Below are positions 1-9,305 of a stretch of DNA of 64,000 nucleotides, one piece after another. The stretch covers positions 62,001 to 126,000 of the forward strand of contig NHNY01000011.1 in the NCBI GenBank assembly GCA_002786065.1, read 5' to 3'. The DNA comes from Microcyclospora pomicola (taxonomy: Eukaryota; Ascomycota; Dothideomycetes; Capnodiales). Every line of letters begins with the position of its first letter. Position 1 is the stretch's first letter. Under the pieces are notes generated by a model. That model ran no database searches. It was not told the origin of the DNA and saw nothing but the letters and a program-made list of their open reading frames with translations. Position numbers and translations under genes: made by a program.

Positions 1-50
1 CCAACGCAGCCCACTCGAGAAAGCCGTCCCACATATCATCTCCTTAATAG

Positions 51-555
51 TGGGATGTTTCTGTATAGACCTTCTCACGAGTTATGGGCCAACATGCTCG
101 AGTTCTTCAACACGTCGGAACGCTTACGGGACTACAAATTCCCTGACCAGGACTTCCTCGCGGATTTCTTTCAAAACAACTGGCTCGCGCTCGGTTGGCA
201 GTGGAATGCGATCAAGACGATGCGCTACTGGCATCCGGCGTTCTGGCGTGACGACGAAGTCGTGTGTTTGCACTACATAGTCGACAAGCCGTGGGCTGCG
301 CGGCTCAATGCTGATGGTCGTGCCGGATACAAGGGGAGGGACGGCGAGACTCACAAGTGGTGGTGGAGGGAGTACGATGGGTGGAAAGCGGCGCGAGCAG
401 ACGACACGGAAGTGAGGGATCTGGTCGCAAAGCATGTGGCACGCGAGGACGGAGGCGAACACGACGACAAGGATATGGAGGCTATTGGTTGTCGGGTACA
501 GGCTTTTGCTAATAACACCACTGGGACTGCAGAGGCGAAAGAGCTCCCGAACTGA
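51..555 (+). CDS. Glycosyltransferase family 8 protein, 3' exon (5' partial)
   Basis: This is the last exon of a gene that begins left of the window. Bases 1-50 read as the end of an intron closing in TTAATAG, and the open frame runs from about 51 to a stop at 553-555. The translation contains FLYRPS, then DQDFLADFF, WQWNAIKTMRYWHP and VVCLHYIVDKPW. This order matches the C-terminal half of fungal GT8 (glycogenin/galactinol-synthase-like) nucleotide-sugar transferases. In that family the DQDFL segment lies in the substrate-binding region and the HYxxDKPW segment near the end carries a metal-binding His. The tail after KPW is acidic, lysine-rich and probably disordered. The donor sugar and acceptor cannot be read from this part. 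An ATG at 55 is in frame, but the DXD metal motif and the whole Rossmann half would then be missing, so an upstream exon is certain in practice. Confidence 0.8.
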
Positions 556-1083
556 GCGCGGTATTCGAGACCAAGGGAATCATGTACCACTATGGCAGGG
601 CAGACTAAAGCCAGACCAGTTCTCCATCCGAGCCTGAGGCTTGATGGAGGCCTAGGTGTCTAAAGGCATACTCTACTCAGACTGGAAGTTTGGCCTGGAA
701 GTCGAAACATCTGAACTCTATACTGTCCCCGGTTGGAAATTCAAACAATGTTCGGACATGAGCACTTCATATCTCAGACTTCGGGCACACATTGGAGATA
801 CCTGTTGAATGTGTCGTCAGTAGACCACCGTTCGCTTCGAGGTGAAGTGACCTCTCGTTACAGAGGAGCTGCAAGCCCAAGGTGGACCATTGCTGAATCA
901 ATGAGATTTCCTACCCAGATACGATCCACAGCACTTCTGCAGATAAGCAATGTAATCGCGCGACCTGTCTTTCTCCTTGAAGCCTTTCGCCTCGGAACCG
1001 TATAACACCCTTGCAAGAACGACAAAAACGCCTCGCGCTGCCCATCATGAAAATCGTAAAGCAAACCCAGCCAGTCCAACTCC
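556..1083. other. Intergenic, convergent 3' flanks
   Basis: This stretch lies between the GT8 stop codon and the RLP24 stop codon, which face each other. The short open frames in it have no recognisable domain. I see no repeat or RNA gene. Confidence 0.6.
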
Positions 1084-1816
1084 CTACTCGTCGACATCCA
1101 TCGCCTCCACTCCTTGACCCCGCACGATCCGCTGCTTCTTCTTCGTCCGCAGCTTGCTCTTGTCGCTCTTGCTCTTGGCCACCTTCTCCTGTTCCAGCTC
1201 GTCGACCTCCTCCTCGTCGACCGCGAGCTCCTCCACCTCCTCCATCGCCTCCGGCTCCAGCGTCTCCTGCACTTGATCTCGGTACTGCGGCGGCAGCAGG
1301 TGCTGGTTCTCCGCCACCAGCTTCCGATCGGCCTCCAGTTGCTTCTCCTTGTTGCCCCGCATGCGGTTCTTGTAGAATTGCCGTTCGCGCTTCGCCCGGA
1401 TCTCGGAGACACGCTGCATGGCTTGGAGGGTCGTCGCGACGAGATCGCGGTTGTATCGTACGGGGATGTTGCGACGTTGTGCAAAGGCCAGCGTGCTGTC
1501 GACCGTCATCTCCTTGCCGTGCGCGCGGCGGAAGGCTTTCGTCCACGCGAGTTTGCGCGGGTTGCGCTTCATCTTGAACTAGAGCATGCTGTCAGTTGGT
1601 CTGATAGCGACGGAAAGTGCAGGCCGGTGGCAGGACGTACGTTCTTATGGCATTTCGAGCGACAAAACTTGAAGACCTTCGCATCGTTGCGCACAAAGGT
1701 GATGCCCTTGCTCGGATAGCAGGGCTGCGAGCAGAAGTAGCACGTTTCAATCCTGAGATACCAGTCAGTTTCTCACCGATAGCTTTTCAACTATGAACTA
1801 TCGAAACTCACCTCAT
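1084..1816 (-). CDS. RLP24: Ribosome biogenesis protein Rlp24 (ribosomal L24e-like)
   Basis: Three exons on the minus strand: 1816-1812 (ATGAG), 1752-1641 and 1578-1084. The introns start GTGAGT and GTACGT and end CAG and TAG. The joined protein has 203 residues, close to yeast Rlp24 (199). Residues 1-60 form the L24e zinc ribbon, beginning MRIETCYFC with Cys6, Cys9, Cys32 and Cys36, followed by the basic [15 protein letters not shown] segment. The rest is a charged helix rich in Lys/Arg and then Glu. Length and the acidic/basic tail separate it from the shorter ribosomal protein eL24. In yeast, Rlp24 holds the eL24 site on pre-60S particles and recruits the AAA ATPase Drg1 (Afg2) for its release after nuclear export. 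The five-base first exon is unusual but gives the conserved MRIETC start. The gene is divergent from PAM18. Confidence 0.93.
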
Positions 1817-2081
1817 TTTTGTAAAGTTGGACGTTCAGAGGTGGTCTACTCGAACACTGCAGGACCTTGAGATCATGTCGCTTCTCCACCAAAATTTCAG
1901 CCAAGATTTCGTGGTCCGTGCACATACCTCGTGGCGATCATCCTAGAGCCTCACCCCCGAAGTAGGCCGCATCGCATGCCATCGTGATTCATTCATTCAT
2001 TTTTCCTAGCTTATTGTATTGCTCGCAAGAGGTTTATTCCCAGTATCTGAAAATCTCGAAATCAACAGGTGTACAAATATC
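1817..2081. promoter_or_regulatory. Short divergent promoter between RLP24 and PAM18
   Basis: Only 265 bases separate the two start codons, so both 5' leaders and core promoters must fit here. No clear TATA box is visible, which is usual for fungal housekeeping genes. Confidence 0.6.
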
Positions 2082-2579
2082 ATGGCAACAGTACTTGCGC
2101 TCGGGGTCGGCGTTGCTGCTGCCGCGTTCTTCGTACGATGACCCTCGTGCCCGGGAAGAATCTCGCACGGAGCATGAAGAACTGACATCTCTGTTTATCT
2201 CACAGGGCCGCGCTGGACTGGTAGCAATGCGAAGATATCGAGGCGGGACCAATGCGATGGGAAAAGCATTCTACAAAGGCGGGTTCGAGAAGACGATGAA
2301 TCGGAGAGAAGCTGCGCTGGTGTTGGAGATGCCGTAAGCGAGCACTATCCCTTCCCTCTGGCGGTCTTGGTGTTCAAGACCCTCGGACGGCTTCCAAACA
2401 GAAGTGCAAGTGCTAATAAATAGTGGGAACTGTGTAGGGAACGCGGCATCACTAAGGATATGATCCGTAAGAAACACCGACAGATGATGTTGTTGAACCA
2501 CCCGGATCGAGGAGGCAGTCCGTACCTGGCGACGAAGATCAACGAGGCGAAGGAATTTATGGATAAGGCGACACCTTAA
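2082..2579 (+). CDS. PAM18: Mitochondrial import motor J-protein Pam18/Tim14
   Basis: Three exons: 2082-2132, 2206-2333 and 2438-2579. The introns begin GTACGA and GTAAGC and end CAG and TAG; the second has a CTAAT branch-point candidate near 2412. The 106-residue product starts [17 protein letters not shown], a hydrophobic segment continuing into [14 protein letters not shown]. It then has [21 protein letters not shown] and a J domain with HPD at residues 81-83 in [11 protein letters not shown]. This is the Tim14/Pam18 family of the inner mitochondrial membrane, which stimulates mitochondrial Hsp70 in the TIM23 import motor. The length agrees with short filamentous-fungal forms; yeast Pam18 has an extra N-terminal part. 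The J domain reaches almost to the C terminus, ending in KEFMDKATP. Confidence 0.93.
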
Positions 2580-3250
2580 CACAGGGGGCTGAGCAGCGAT
2601 ATTGTATGATGAGTAGAAGAAGAAGATGGGGGTGAGGAACATGTACAGATACAGTGCTTGAAAAGCTTAGCGATGGCGTTGGGTTTGGGACTGCATAAAG
2701 CATTCGAAGGAGAGAAGAAAGCCTCTCAGAAAAGGGAGACGGGGTTCGATGAACGTGCCTAAGGGGCGCAAAAAGAGGAATATACTGTTGCATAATCGCT
2801 ACTCCAATCTGCAGTGGAAGCTGGAAAATATGTTTCGACTTCCTACGTTGATATGTGCGTATGTCTGTTCAATGTCTTTCATCATTGGACATAGGTATTC
2901 GGGCATGATTTCATAGCTGCTTTTCGTTTGTGGAGAGGCCGTGGATGAAGCTATTCAGTTCAATGAAAATGGGCATCAGATGTCATAGCAGACCTGCGCG
3001 CACTGCTCGAACGGATTATCACAACCTTGAACGCCGAAACATAGTGTGCGATGGCAGAAATCATGACATCGATTGCAGTATTATATCTTTACGTAAGTCG
3101 AGCTCGTGGAAGCAAAATAATCTTATTCATACCACATCAATCATTATATCATGCGCCCTCTAAGGCTTCGTAGTGTGCTGCAACGCATTCCATATCAACA
3201 GACAACTCGCGCCCTCCCGAATCCAACGCCAGACATCCCAGAAGCACGGC
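2580..3250. other. Intergenic, convergent 3' flanks
   Basis: This holds the 3' ends of PAM18 and of the minus-strand membrane protein gene. It is AT-richer than the flanking coding sequence. I see no additional gene or repeat. Confidence 0.6.
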
Positions 3251-5515
3251 TCAAGTGTCGCCTACAAGAATGTTGATGCCCGCGCTTGTGGTGCTTACGC
3301 TGATAGCACTGTCACCATCTCCTTTCCTGGCGAAGAAACGGGAGAAGAACGACTTCAAGTATGAAGTGTGCAAACCTTTACCCTCAACGGTAATGCTTCC
3401 GCTGAGACTCTCGGCTTCGATCTCGCCCGTCCACGCCTCTGGATATGTGAGAAACATGCTGCCGGACGTGGATTTGTGCTTGGATTTCAATGTGTCGATG
3501 ACTGGGCCCTGCATTTCGCGTACGGAAAACTCAGTGTTTGTGGCTGAATCATTGCTCGGCGAGAATGGCGGGAGGAGACGAAGTGTCGTAGAGCCAGAGA
3601 ACGTATCAGTTCCTAGAGTTGTTTTCCTGGCCTTGGACGTGGAACTGCTGGGCTCAATCAGGCGCACGTCGATCGGTAGGACGTCCACGCTGATAGCAGC
3701 TGAAGTAGTAGAAAATGAGGTCGTGACGCCATGTATGTATGTGCCAGATATCTTCCCTGATATTGTTTCGACCCGTGATTTGTATTCACGGACAGGCAAC
3801 TCTCCTTCATCAAAGCCTCGAATCTGTGTATCAGTTCTGATACTGCCAGAAGTGGAGTAGGCGATATACTCAGCAGGAGCTACGTGTTGGGGGTCAGCCT
3901 CCTGCGGATGTACGCTGACGTCGATGGTGCCAGAGTTTGTGCGAATTGAGAGCAAGTCTCTCCAGGCGAAGGCACCAGAGATAGAGCCCGAGTTGCTGTC
4001 TATTTTGGTGTCACGGGAAGACCAAGCTCCCCGAATCTGCCCACTGATTGTAGACAGAGAAGATTGGCCGGTGATTCTCATATTACGACCAGAACTAGCG
4101 TAGTTGAACAGCGCTTCGTCCATCCAGAGGTCAAGATTGCTGGTAGTGACGTGAAACTCTTCCAGGACCAAGCCTTGTTTCACTTCAACCAAGACATCAA
4201 GATGAAGACACGACATGCTAGAGCCGGTAGTCTGTGACTCTTCAAGTTTAGGGAATTTGAGGTTGAGACTCGTTTCTGTGCGGACAAAATTTACCGTCGA
4301 AACGCGCCACGGTGCAGTAGCAGCGTAAGTTACCCACACTCTAAGATCTGGCTCTTGTGCAGGATTCGCAGGTGAGATCGAAATTCTGCCTTGGACATGA
4401 CCTCTAAAGGTGTCATCACTGGCCAAGAACTCGTCTAAGGAAAACGACTCGGGTGACGTGAAGTCGAACGCCACCGATGAACTCACAGATGAGTAGGGAC
4501 ATGTGCGGCTTGGCGGCATGATCGGCTTTGGTGGAATCGGCGTATTGGAAGGAGCCGGTGCGGTCGGTGGAGCAGGTGAAGTTATTGGCAGCGGTGGAAG
4601 GGAGTCGTCTTGGTCCGGAGGCATACCTGTCTCTGTCCGCTCGCTCAGTGCCTGCCCAGCAATAGCTATAACAGCGATGACGAGTAGAACAAGCACGAAT
4701 TTGAGGCAGCACCCCCAGTACGTAGACCGCTTGCGCTTTTTCCGTAGACGAAGCAGACCGGTCTCTTCGTCAGAAATCTCTCTTCGCGAATCACTCATGT
4801 GTTGTGGGTGATTTGACATCCTTCCCGACCCTGCGCTTTGAGCGTTCATTGCTCCATATCCGGCTTCACGACTGCCAAGTTCTCCTATCTGACGTGTGGC
4901 GAATTGGGCCGTGCCAAATGGGCGTCTGTCGCCGAATGGCCAATAAAGATCATCGAGTTGAGCACCCAGTCTAGGTTCTGTTAGAGATGCTGGATCTTGG
5001 TTGTTCTCATCCGAGCTTGCAAGTGCAGCACTGTGAGAGGGCCCAGAGCCCTGTGGAGTCTGGAAGGACGTGTACCGATGGGCTGTCGCCGCCGCATAAT
5101 CTGGTGGTGCTGGCCCAGCGTCCAGCATAGGCTCGTGGGCTACAGGCGGAGCCGAATATTCAGGCGAGCTCATTGCACCAACTGATGTTGCGGCTCGCGC
5201 ACTTGGTCGCCGTCCATTCGTCTCGGCTTGAATCTGTGCCGCCTCTCGTGCCTTCCGGTCTGCTTCAGCTTGAACGGGCGAGTGTTGCACGAAGGTGTGC
5301 TGTGGGATCTCGCGATTGGTGAAATAACCATCAGCTGGAGATTCTAAGAACTCGAACGTTTCGTCTTCGCCATCTACATGTTCATTTCCAGTCATGTTGC
5401 GATCCAGATCGGGCAGAGTTTCGGTCTCCATCTCAGAGTCCGAAGCATGGAGCAAAGAGTCATTATCATCATCATCCGCCACATTGTATCGTCCGTGACC
5501 TGCCGTGTTTGCCAT
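3251..5515 (-). CDS. Single-pass membrane protein with repetitive beta-type ectodomain
   Basis: Intronless frame of 754 residues starting MANTAGHGRYNV. Residues 1-260 are acidic and low-complexity, with no signal peptide. A very basic stretch (LRLRKKRKRS) comes just before one hydrophobic segment at about 266-290, which suggests a type II topology with the C terminus outside. A Pro-rich linker follows. The last 400 residues repeat short Ser/Gly/Thr turns between beta-like strings: SGSISGAF, TNSGTIDVSV, STSGSIRTDT, ETISGKISGTY, STSGSMFLTY, SLSGSITVEG. This pattern resembles the beta-solenoid of DUF4097-type putative adhesins; that assignment is inference from the pattern. Similar proteins with a basic stop before one TM are common in Dothideomycetes and Eurotiomycetes and have no known function. 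The start at 5515 is the first in-frame ATG. Confidence 0.75.
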   Translation of the reverse strand: MANTAGHGRYNVADDDDNDSLLHASDSEMETETLPDLDRNMTGNEHVDGEDETFEFLESPADGYFTNREIPQHTFVQHSPVQAEADRKAREAAQIQAETNGRRPSARAATSVGAMSSPEYSAPPVAHEPMLDAGPAPPDYAAATAHRYTSFQTPQGSGPSHSAALASSDENNQDPASLTEPRLGAQLDDLYWPFGDRRPFGTAQFATRQIGELGSREAGYGAMNAQSAGSGRMSNHPQHMSDSRREISDEETGLLRLRKKRKRSTYWGCCLKFVLVLLVIAVIAIAGQALSERTETGMPPDQDDSLPPLPITSPAPPTAPAPSNTPIPPKPIMPPSRTCPYSSVSSSVAFDFTSPESFSLDEFLASDDTFRGHVQGRISISPANPAQEPDLRVWVTYAATAPWRVSTVNFVRTETSLNLKFPKLEESQTTGSSMSCLHLDVLVEVKQGLVLEEFHVTTSNLDLWMDEALFNYASSGRNMRITGQSSLSTISGQIRGAWSSRDTKIDSNSGSISGAFAWRDLLSIRTNSGTIDVSVHPQEADPQHVAPAEYIAYSTSGSIRTDTQIRGFDEGELPVREYKSRVETISGKISGTYIHGVTTSFSTTSAAISVDVLPIDVRLIEPSSSTSKARKTTLGTDTFSGSTTLRLLPPFSPSNDSATNTEFSVREMQGPVIDTLKSKHKSTSGSMFLTYPEAWTGEIEAESLSGSITVEGKGLHTSYLKSFFSRFFARKGDGDSAISVSTTSAGINILVGDT

Positions 5516-6305
5516 GTTTCATCTGGGTTTCTAGCAACGAGTGTACTAGGCACGTAAAATCGAAATGCAGAGTCAAGGAAGAGCACCGGTATGAAAGAGG
5601 AACTTACCGACAAACTACAAGTGCAACATGCCCACACATCGATATAGATTCGAGCGAAGGATTCAGCTCAACTTCGTAGGCAGCCGCATAAACTCCCAAG
5701 GTGGCGGTATCATGTAGAATCGGAATGATGCTTGGGTCTGCAGCTCCTGTCACTCGCGAGCGAGCTGCTGGAGCGGGGAGAGGTTGCATCGAGGCCATCC
5801 AATGGCAGCTGACGGAGCTGAAGGAGCGTCGATAAGAGCTTCTCCAATAATGTCCCGGGCATGATTTTGTGTCTCTGAAGGTTCTTCACCTTGTACCCCC
5901 CCGACCAGACCGTTGCGCTGAACTCGTAGCCGTGGCTATAAGTGGGCCGTCTTTTTCTGCTGGATCGTCTGGTCGTAAAGCACACAATGGAGGGAGAGTG
6001 AGCGCACAAAGCAGAAAAGTGTGCCAGAAGCGGTTTCCTAGAGGCTGGGCTGCGTTGGACTTATACTCCTCAAGAGTTGAGCTGCCTAGACCGTCTACGC
6101 AATCTTTGATCAGAGGACGCGTAGGCATATTTCGTATCTCATCGACTGCATATTCGCCCGTATATGAGATGATGTAAACGAATCTTGAGGTATGTGTGTT
6201 CTGGACGGGGGCCCCTCGGAGTTCGACTCGGAGTTGGCGAAGTGACCATAAATTCCGAATTACTCAATCGGGCGACTTCATTACAACAACTACAACATTC
6301 ATGCT
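5516..6305. promoter_or_regulatory. Divergent promoter region with a probable 5' leader intron
   Basis: This separates the minus-strand membrane protein from the plus-strand dynactin gene. On the minus strand, a GTAAGT donor at 5607 and a CCTAG acceptor at 5547-5546, with TTGAC between them, suggest a leader intron of about 62 bases for the membrane protein gene. No third gene is supported. Confidence 0.45.
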
Positions 6306-8274
6306 ATGGCTGCACCTTTTCCTTACACGCATTACGCATGTCCATGTTCTTCGAACACTCCCGATGCCAAAGACTCGGATACCATCGAATCCGCACCGTT
6401 CAATCCTCACAGTCCCTCCGCCCAGTATTCACTCTTTCCTCTCGATCATCTTCTATATTGCGATGAATGTGAAACTCCTCGATGTCCACGCTGTGTGACT
6501 GAAGACGTCCTCAGCTGGTATTGTCCCAACTGCTTGTTCGAGGTACCTAGTAGTAGTGTACGGAGTGAAGGAAACAGGTAAGATCAGAAGCAATTGGTGA
6601 GTGCCTATGCTGCATACGAGCGGTCTTTCACTGACGCGTTGGTGCTTCATTAGATGTTCTCGAAACTGTTTCGAGTGCCCAGTATGCGAAGCCCCTGTCA
6701 ATATCACTGCTGTGCCAGCCAGCAACAGTGAACGAGCTGCTCCTGTCGGTCTTTTGAAACCGCCGGATGCGTCGAGACCTCGCGAGAAAGATGATGAGAC
6801 TTCGCAGCAAGAATACATTCTGCAATGTGGATATTGCGACTGGACGACGCTGGATGTCGGCGCTCGGTTGCCCAAGTCTGTCAAGATTGGTGACCAGCTA
6901 AGCAAGATCCGCAAAGCGCGACTCGGTTCCGAGAAGCCTGTTCGCAATCTAGATGGAACGACGACAGGGAGTGATGAAGCAGGACACACTGAAACGAAAG
7001 AAATTGAGGGACCACTTAGTCTCGACGACACATACACCAACCTCATAAGTTTCTACAAGACTCAAATGAGTGAGGCCTTGGGCGAGAGTGTGGACTTGTA
7101 TGGGTCTGTCAACTCACCATATTCCTCACCAGCCAATTTGGCGCGTATCATGTCGCTCTACAGTACATCGTCGTCTTTCCAAGCCATGAAGAAGACGCGT
7201 GAGAAGCCACAGCCGTTCGCAGAAGCTAGAACTCGAGCTGAAGGGTTGTCTGCATATTACCAAAGCGCTACAAATGATTCCAGTGACGTCTCGCGTTCTA
7301 CACATGAGGATGAAGACATTATTGCACAATTATCGTCCCTCGGCTTTGACAGCACGACAAGTTTCCAGCAACGACTGTCGGCTCCAGCGACCAATGCGAC
7401 AGCTCGATTCGTCCCTGATCTATGGCCCACAGCCACAAAACTGAAGACAAAGCGTGGAAAGCGTTGCAGGACATGTCGACAATATTTGTCCCGTCCCGAT
7501 TCAAAGCTCAATAATCTTCGATATAAGATAAGGTTACTTGCGAGCAATCATCTACCTCTACTGACGACGAAACCCCTGAACCCGAGCACTCCTTCCATGC
7601 CAGGTTCGGCTGCATTTCGCTTGAAGGAGGAAGATATTGCTCTTCGCAGCAAAGCTACATTGGCACCCGGGAGAGCGCTCCAGTATGTTCTGACAATTCG
7701 TAACACGATCTTCGAGCCGGTCAAAATTACCCTCGCCACTCCACAAATCACCCCCGGCAGAGTAGGCTCGCGAGTGACCATTTTGTGTCCATCCTTCACG
7801 GTTGGCCCTGCTGGTGATGTCTGGGAAGAAGCCTTGGGATCATCCACGACTATTCCGCCTTCAGCTGGAACAGACGGAGGCCGTCGTGCTGCGTTAGCTA
7901 GTTTGAGTGCAGACGAAAAGGTTCCGGAAGCTGGCAAAATCTGGGAAAAGACCCGCAACACCACGAGCGTGGTGATGGAGATAGTCCCGGGTGAGATCCT
8001 ATCGTCATCACGGCAAGCTCAGGATGCTCACAAGCAAAGCGACGTCGACGAGGTCGATGAAGACGTGCTCGAGCTTCCCATATTCGTTCACGTAGAATGG
8101 ACGGCACACCACCAGAACGACCCGCATTCGAGTGGCGACAGGCGGACTGATCGAGACCGCCGCGCGCCCGACACGACTGCGGGAGTCACTGGGGAGGGCG
8201 GCAGCGCCGAGAGTGAGAAGAAAGAATTGGGGTTCTGGTGCGTGCTTGGTCTGGGTAGGATTGCGATGTCGTGA
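6306..8274 (+). CDS. DCTN4: Dynactin subunit p62 (DCTN4 family)
   Basis: Two exons, 6306-6577 and 6654-8274. The intron begins GTAAGA, has CTGAC near 6630 and ends TTAG. The product has about 630 residues. The N-terminal part is a split zinc-binding domain typical of dynactin p62: YCDECETPRCPRC and WYCPNC in exon 1, then CSRNCFECPVCEAP and LQCGYCDW in exon 2. The splice joins these in the correct spacing, which supports the exon call. The middle carries MSEALG and SLYSTSS, and a further pair of cysteines occurs in RGKRCRTCRQYLSRPDSK. The C-terminal half is a beta-rich region (YVLTIRNTIFEPVKITLATP). In dynactin, p62 sits at the pointed end of the Arp1 filament and helps cargo-linked dynein transport; the Neurospora homologue is ro-2. 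The open frame upstream of 6654 in exon 2 is intron read-through. Confidence 0.9.
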
Positions 8275-9305
8275 TGGACCTCATAGCTTTCATAGCCTGC
8301 CTAACACACGATCTCCGGGTCGCCCAGTAAAGCTCTTCGCCAGTTCGAGCCAAGTCCCATAAAACATTCCCAGGGCTGGAAAACGTGAAGCACTTCAGCT
8401 GAGGTCTGAAACTTGCACGCATGAACAGCTTCACGAGAAGGCCAAGGATGACACTCTTGTAGAATGGATAAGTACAGATACTCTCAGTACGAATCTCATC
8501 CTGAACGGCTCACATATCGATCCAGGTGAAGGGTTCCTGCACCGTACAGATAGACAGGCAGACGGGCCATTCGCCTGCGCCTTTCATCAGCCTCATAAGG
8601 CTGTTGCTTGGAACGTATTTCGAGCCTGTGTTTACAAATAGTATCATACCGTGATTCCCGGTCCTCCGAGATCTCCTCTGCCACATCCATTGGGCTCGGG
8701 TGATAGAAGTGTAACATCAAAGCACGGCAGTTCACCCTTCCCCGCGACCCAACTGCCGCACTCCATCTTCTCCGCCTTCTACTCTTCCACAAAGCGGTTA
8801 CACCACACTCCTTACCATACTCCAATGTTCGGCAGATGCGCTGGGCGACGACCGCAACTCCCGATTCAATGCTTCGCGGTCCAGCTCGCGACGGTACACG
8901 GTGTCCGGGGCGAGCCATCACCTGAGCGTCGCCGGATGTGATCGCGATCAGTTGCCTGCGCCGTGGCGGAAACGTGCGGCTGCAGGCTGCTGACATATGT
9001 CTACCTTACATTTCATGTACCCTTTCTACCTCACCACGCAACTGCCGGTCATTCATCTTCGCTGATAAGATAACGCGATGTTATTGCACCCGTGGTGTGC
9101 GGAGTGCGGCATGCGCATGCAATGCTGTGCTGGTGGACCATTGCGACGGGACCGACACCTGCCAGACGACCCAGAGGTAAGATACGCGATGGAGCATGAC
9201 TGGGTAGGTACATATATATACTCGCCGAGTCTATCCTGTCATTCCCTAACGGATTGATATCTACTTCACCCTTCTTGCGGGAAATCTCTAAAACAGAAAA
9301 GGACA
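8275..9305. other. Intergenic region upstream of the P450
   Basis: About 1 kb with no supported gene. An open frame on the minus strand (8496-8996) has no domain and an arginine-rich, frame-shadow-like composition. A TATA-like run lies at about 9209-9219, some 90 bases before the P450 start, which fits a regulated accessory gene. Confidence 0.5.

Noticed and set aside
1114-1719. 201-codon plus-strand open frame across RLP24
   Set aside because: It is Leu/Arg-rich antisense shadow of RLP24 and crosses its introns; the minus strand gives a full conserved protein.
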